A stretch of 64,000 nt of DNA from the NCBI RefSeq assembly GCF_050409585.1, contig NZ_JBNUPE010000009.1, forward strand, positions 1 to 64,000, in the 5' to 3' direction. The position numbers and the translations under genes were made by a program. Every line of letters starts with the position of its first letter. Within the stretch, counting starts at the first letter, position 1. Shown piece after piece: positions 60,794-64,000 of the stretch. The notes under the pieces were generated by a model, which was not told where the DNA came from, did not search any database, and saw nothing but the letters and a program-made list of their open reading frames with translations. This stretch comes from Facklamia sp050409585. GTDB taxonomy: Bacteria > Bacillota > Bacilli > Lactobacillales > Aerococcaceae.

Positions 60794-61204
60794 ATGACAA
60801 TAAACGATCGATTATTTTCCACAAGAAGAAAGAAAAGAAAACTGAAAGATAAAAAGATTCAGTTTTATCAAGAAGAAACTTTAAGAGATAAATTCAATTC
60901 ACCTATTGGAACAGGATTAGTTTTAAAACTCAATAATATATGGGCTTATGTTCGTCAAACTTCAGCAGAGGAATATTGGCGATCAGAGTATATCAGTGAT
61001 CAGAATTACAGTGTGGATTTATTGATTACTATTAATTATCGTGAGGGCTTAAATAATGAAATGATCATAAGATATGCAGATAAGCTTTATCAAATTACAA
61101 GAATCGATTACTTTGAAGGGAATAAGGAAGATATTTTAATAAGTGCTAAAACTTTTAAAGATATAACAGATAGAAGTATAAAAGACCAAATAAAAGACTT
61201 TTAG
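60794..61204 (+). CDS. Phage head closure protein (head-tail adaptor)
   Basis: 136 aa. IWAYVRQTSAEEYWRSEYIS, LLITINYREGLNNEMII and ADKLYQITRIDYFEG are typical of the SPP1 gp16/HK97 gp7-like head-closure group. It seals the filled head and offers the surface to which a tail docks. This is the last head gene; no tail completion or tail tube gene follows, so the tail must come from another phage. Confidence 0.85.
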   Translation: MTINDRLFSTRRKKRKLKDKKIQFYQEETLRDKFNSPIGTGLVLKLNNIWAYVRQTSAEEYWRSEYISDQNYSVDLLITINYREGLNNEMIIRYADKLYQITRIDYFEGNKEDILISAKTFKDITDRSIKDQIKDF

Positions 61205-61218
61205 AGAGGAAATTTTTT

Positions 61219-61329
61219 ATGAAAGAACTACTTAGATTATTAAAAGAAATTTTGGTAGAATTAAAAGAGATTAAAAATCAATTAGTTACACAGACTATGT
61301 TACTAGATAGAATGGACGATAAAATGTAA
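61219..61329 (+). CDS. Small coiled-coil-like peptide
   Basis: 36 aa from ATG 61219 after AGAGAGGAAA. The sequence is a single amphipathic helix with Leu/Ile heptad-like spacing (ELLRLLKEILVELKEIKNQL). It is too small for family assignment. Its clean ribosome binding site and place in the operon, between head closure and the accessory gene, support translation. Confidence 0.55.
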   Translation: MKELLRLLKEILVELKEIKNQLVTQTMLLDRMDDKM

Positions 61330-61350
61330 GCAACTGTGAAGGGTGATAAT

Positions 61351-62091
61351 ATGAGAAAATTTAAGGAAAAATATTTTGAGTATATTTTGATGTTTTCGTT
61401 GTTTTTAAACGTTGCTTTTATTTTTAAAAACATTCCTTTTTTAGAAATATACTTAAAAAATGGTACTTTTGTTTCAATTTGTGCATTGCTTTTTAGTATA
61501 TTAAGTTTTAGAGAAAGTATAAGTATTACAAGAGAACACTTTGAGCGAGACCTTCATTTTAAAATTAATCAAAAGCAGATAGATGAAATAAAAAAATATT
61601 CTTCTCAAATCATTTCAATTTCAAATCAATCATTAGGAGCATTAAATTCAATTCCTGATCATCTAATTAAAATGAAAGCTATTGACAGCAATAAATTTAA
61701 TAATACAATTATAGAAGGGAAAATATACAATTATTATGAAACGATATCAAAATTATCGAGAGAAATTTATGAAAAAACTGAAATATTAAATATAACAGTA
61801 CTAAGAGATGAAGAAGAACAAGACTTTTTAAGTTCACTAGAAAAAGCAGCTTATTCGGTTCAAAAATGTAGCCTAATTTTAGAAGATCAAGGTAATCTAT
61901 TTAACCTTGATATAAATATGATTAAAAGTTTTCAAAATAAAGTTGATGAACATTATAAAGATAGTGAAGATTTAATCAATGAGTTCATAAAAGAGACGAA
62001 AAAGTTAGTAAAAAAATTAAACAAAGAGGTTTACGATCACAATCACAGGGGAACGCACGAAGCTAATGGCATTCATTGTGGCATTCAATGA
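61351..62091 (+). CDS. Membrane-anchored coiled-coil protein (putative island accessory/defence cargo)
   Basis: About 246 aa from ATG 61351, with AAGGGTGATAAT upstream; a GTG at 61336 is less likely. Two hydrophobic helices (YILMFSLFLNVAFIF and YLKNGTFVSICALLFSILSF) are followed by a ~190-residue cytoplasmic charged helical region (FKINQKQIDEIKKYSSQIIS). No catalytic motif is recognised. Satellites often carry anti-phage or virulence cargo in this end position. Its last codons run over the integrase arm sites, so the gene may have grown into the att region. A defence role is a guess from place and topology. Confidence 0.6.
   Translation: MRKFKEKYFEYILMFSLFLNVAFIFKNIPFLEIYLKNGTFVSICALLFSILSFRESISITREHFERDLHFKINQKQIDEIKKYSSQIISISNQSLGALNSIPDHLIKMKAIDSNKFNNTIIEGKIYNYYETISKLSREIYEKTEILNITVLRDEEEQDFLSSLEKAAYSVQKCSLILEDQGNLFNLDINMIKSFQNKVDEHYKDSEDLINEFIKETKKLVKKLNKEVYDHNHRGTHEANGIHCGIQ
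62067..62088 (+). repeat. Integrase arm-type sites, right (two copies)
   Basis: TGGCATTCAT (62067-62076) and TGGCATTCAA (62079-62088), the same decamer and 12-bp pitch as beside attL. Confidence 0.7.
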
Positions 62092-62123
62092 GCGCTAAAC
62101 ATTGGTATATAAGGGTTGTTTGA

Positions 62124-62143
62124 ACTCCCCTCATCTCCATTGT
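62124..62143 (+). repeat. Right attachment site (attR core)
   Basis: ACTCCCCTCATCTCCATTGT, identical to attL 48467-48486. Beyond it lies the original sequence downstream of ssrA. Confidence 0.93.
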
Positions 62144-62289
62144 TTTTTAATAAGAATATAGATTTATCAGTATTTTAAGACATAAGTAGTTGAACTTAAA
62201 TAAAGTTATGGTTTGAAATGCTTAATAGGTCTTATATTGAGATAAAATAATCTATATTCTTTTTTGTATGGTAGTGAATATAGGGCAGT

Positions 62290-62810
62290 GTCAAATAAAT
62301 TGTGTAAGCTAATGTAAGATTAAGTAAAAAACTTCTAACTAGATAATATTATAGGCATTATACGTCATCCCCTATAGGGGATGAATTTTTTTGCTTTGAC
62401 CTTTTCCTTGTATTTCATCTAGCATTTTACTTAGTTCCTACTGTGCTTGACCAAACCCCTTATGGATTCTAGAAGAAAACTTCGTATTTAATTTTGAAAC
62501 ATAGGTATATAGATACTTTTCTAAAGATCTCTCATGGGAAATTGTTCCTTAACCATTGCAGCCTTTGACTTCCGATTTTTCGTAATTAAGAAAGACTGTC
62601 CTTTCGCATACAGGTAATAAGTTAATCGCTTCTTCTAAGTTTTGACGAAATAGGTCTTGAACAGATTTATCTTCTGCTAGTGCTGTGAATAATTTTGTGC
62701 TAACGACTTCCATAAGGGACCTCCTGTGTGATTGCTTATTTGATTTTACAATCTTACATAAGAGAGGTCTCTTTTCTACAAAGATTCGGAGCTTACACAA
62801 AATATTTTAC
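62290..62810 (-). mobile_element. IS256-family element, internally deleted
   Basis: Inverted ends: TGTGTAAGCT at 62301-62310 and AGCTTACACA at 62790-62799. The minus strand holds only two pieces of a Mutator-type transposase. N-terminal: MEVVSTKLFTALAEDKSVQD, then LEEAINLLPVCERTVFLNYE, about 62714-62549. C-terminal: YVSKLNTKFSSRIHKGFGQA, then ELSKMLDEIQ with an in-frame TAG, about 62530-62400. The DDE core is missing, so it cannot move on its own. The region 62144-62289 holds nothing recognisable. Confidence 0.75.
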
Positions 62811-62920
62811 GCTCTGAAGAAAAGCGTAATTATCTATATTAGAAGGTTATTATATTGTGGGATCTCTCCCTTTTAATAACTTCTTTTTTCTTAATCATAG
62901 TAGCTTTAAAATAAGCATAT

Positions 62921-62949
62921 TTGACACTAAAAGCTGGTTGAATTAAACT
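62921..62949 (+). promoter_or_regulatory. Promoter of the TetR gene
   Basis: TTGACA (62921-62926), 17-bp spacer, TAAACT (62944-62949). Confidence 0.75.
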
Positions 62950-62961
62950 TAAACTAATTAA

Positions 62962-62977
62962 TCGGTCAGTCGACCGA
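62962..62977 (+). promoter_or_regulatory. TetR-type operator
   Basis: Inverted repeat TCGGTC-AGTC-GACCGA just after the likely transcription start and 20 bp before the TetR gene. Its place and half-site type suggest autorepression by the adjacent regulator. Confidence 0.75.
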
Positions 62978-62996
62978 ACGGGAAATGGGTGGATAA

Positions 62997-63569
62997 ATGA
63001 CAAAAATATCTATTAGTGATGGGAACTCTAATCAAGATATGCGATCTTATATACTTGAGATTGCATCAGTTTTAATTAGTGAATTAGGCATTGAAGAAAC
63101 AACTTTGCGTAAAATTGCTGAAGCAGCGGGTATTAGTAAAGGAACGCTTTATTATTATTATCCTGCCAAACAAGCGATCATTTATGAATTGGCAGAAAAA
63201 AATTTAGAAATGATAACAGAAGACTTACTTTTATTCATTGAAGAGTCTGATGAGGAGATTGATGCAGAAGAAATATTGAAGACTTTATTTAATAAAATTA
63301 TCTATGCGGATACTAGAGGCTCCTTACATCTTTATCTTTTAAGCGATGCGATTACTAATAATCAATCCTTGGCTAAAAAGTTTGAAACACGCTATCAGTC
63401 CTGGCGAGAGACCATTCGAAAAAGTTTAATAAAAGGATTAAAGCGACAGGGAAGAGATTATCACGCCCTCTCTTATCTTATTTTAGCTTTGTTAGATGGC
63501 TTAATTATTCAACAGAAATTTGCTACGGAAGAAATACCTGTGAATCAGATTGTTAAATTGCTTATTTAA
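62997..63569 (+). CDS. TetR/AcrR family transcriptional regulator
   Basis: 190 aa. N-terminal helix-turn-helix: ILEIASVLISELGIEETTLR, then KIAEAAGISKGTLYYYYPAK, the classic TetR signature. The C-terminal ligand-binding helices (~60-190) are hydrophobic and variable (SYLILALLDGLIIQQKFATE). ATG 62997 follows GGGTGG. A palindromic operator lies right upstream, and the next gene starts 33 bp downstream in the same direction, so it probably controls itself and that gene. Confidence 0.92.
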   Translation: MTKISISDGNSNQDMRSYILEIASVLISELGIEETTLRKIAEAAGISKGTLYYYYPAKQAIIYELAEKNLEMITEDLLLFIEESDEEIDAEEILKTLFNKIIYADTRGSLHLYLLSDAITNNQSLAKKFETRYQSWRETIRKSLIKGLKRQGRDYHALSYLILALLDGLIIQQKFATEEIPVNQIVKLLI

Positions 63570-63602
63570 TTAAGCAAAATTTATAAAAGGCGGTTGCATG
63601 TT

Positions 63603-64000
63603 ATGAAAAAATTAATGGTAGAAATTGGTTTAAAATTTTTAGTAAGAGGATTAATAGCTGCTGCTAAAGTAGAGCCTGCAATTCAGAAAGAGTTAGGACA
63701 CTATGCGGATGGTTTCTTGTTTGAATTGACAGTTTTAAACACTAGTACAAAAGTATTCTTTGAAAAAAGAAATGATGGCTTTAATTATTTAGGAAAGCAT
63801 GTGGATGCCCCAGCTGATCTGTCGATTATTTTTAAAAGTTATCGGGCTGCACAAATGTTAATTCTTGGTCAAATAGGTCTGCACCAAGGCTATGCTCAAC
63901 ATCGTTTTATTGTTAAAGGTGATTTCCTAAAAACTATGCCTCTCGTTCGAATTTTATATTATGTAGAAGCTTATCTTTTCCCAAATTTTATTAGCAAAAA
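63603..64000 (+). CDS. Hypothetical protein in TetR operon (partial, runs off window)
   Basis: The first 132 codons are visible. MKKLMVEIGLKFLVRGLIAA is followed by EKRNDGFNYLGKHVDAPADL, SIIFKSYRAAQMLILGQIGL and HRFIVKGDFLKTMPLVRILY. The layout 'lipid-binding-like strand, SIIFKS, G..., Q.RF.VKGD' recalls SCP2-type sterol carrier domains, but this is only a resemblance. It is transcribed with the TetR gene, 33 bp apart, with AAGGCGG before the ATG. The C-terminus lies outside the window. Confidence 0.7.
   Translation, partial: MKKLMVEIGLKFLVRGLIAAAKVEPAIQKELGHYADGFLFELTVLNTSTKVFFEKRNDGFNYLGKHVDAPADLSIIFKSYRAAQMLILGQIGLHQGYAQHRFIVKGDFLKTMPLVRILYYVEAYLFPNFISK

Larger units (their letters stand above)
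48467..62143. mobile_element. Capsid-forming phage satellite (cf-PICI-like island) integrated in ssrA
   Basis: About 13.7 kb between 20-bp direct repeats. Gene order: integrase and CI-like repressor (leftward), then rightward Cro-like, Xis-like, small protein, primase-helicase, iteron region, sigma-like regulator, unknown, portal, protease, capsid, connector, HNH (broken), TerS, TerL, head closure, small ORF, membrane accessory protein. No tail, baseplate, tape-measure, holin or lysin gene is present and there is no room for one. The set matches cf-PICIs, which make their own small capsids and use helper tails. The alternative is a deleted remnant of a normal prophage, but the SaPI-like replication part argues against this. 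Confidence 0.85.

Noticed and set aside
48467..62143. Complete prophage
   Set aside because: No tail tube, tape measure, receptor-binding, holin or endolysin genes; about 13.7 kb between perfect att repeats leaves no space for them.

Overview
The window looks like a chromosomal segment of a low-GC Gram-positive coccus of the order Lactobacillales. A member of the Aerococcaceae (Facklamia-like) is plausible, but that is an inference from gene content. The supporting evidence is Firmicutes-type gene order (rplU-prp-rpmA; alaS-ireB-ruvX-DUF1292-mltG ... udk-greA; liaFSR; cysteine desulfurase-DUF1831-mnmA; rarA beside 6S RNA), strong AGGAGG ribosome binding sites, a YSIRK-like/LPNTG wall-anchored protein and a DinR/LexA-type SOS box.

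Layout. (1) 1-6900: an AT-rich RiPP cluster with a 78-aa precursor, an S9 prolyl-oligopeptidase-like protease, an unknown small protein, a RamC/LanKC-type lyase-kinase that stops before any LanC cyclase domain, an ABC exporter pair and an ABC-F protein likely to give self-protection. (2) 6900-8650: gene debris and a decayed insertion sequence with recognisable ends. (3) 8700-9890: the L21/Prp/L27 operon. (4) 10421-13551: a GntR-ABC transporter operon on the minus strand with an operator on its promoter. (5) 13674-15804: a DUF1538 membrane protein with a tandem PII-like regulator. (6) 16012-17314: a secreted-protein cassette whose last gene has a nonsense codon. (7) 17587-28943: YitT protein, decayed ABC ATPase, SOS-controlled UmuC operon, DAACS symporter, C69 dipeptidase, YSIRK/LPNTG adhesin, ISL3 relic, acetate kinase. 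(8) 29061-48031: housekeeping core (pyrR, 6S RNA, rarA, cysteine desulfurase, mnmA, recD2, T-box/alaS, ireB, ruvX, mltG, udk, greA, liaFSR, ECF S component).

(9) 48123-62143: tmRNA followed by a mobile island of about 13.7 kb, bounded by 20-bp direct repeats formed from the 3' end of ssrA. The island encodes an integrase, CI-like repressor, Cro/Xis-like proteins, a primase-helicase next to an iteron-flanked AT-rich candidate origin, a sigma-like regulator, portal, prohead protease, HK97-type capsid, connector, a broken HNH endonuclease, small and large terminase and a head-closure protein. It has no tail, holin or endolysin genes. That content fits a capsid-forming phage-inducible chromosomal island (cf-PICI), a satellite that makes its own heads and takes tails from a helper phage. 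(10) 62290-64000: an internally deleted IS256-family relic, a TetR regulator with its operator, and the start of an uncharacterised gene that runs off the window.

The two systems most worth attention are the cyclase-less class III-like lanthipeptide cluster at the left end and the satellite in ssrA. Supporting regulation visible in the sequence includes cre-like sites, a YtrA-type operator, a LexA box, a T-box, a TetR operator and island repressor operators.
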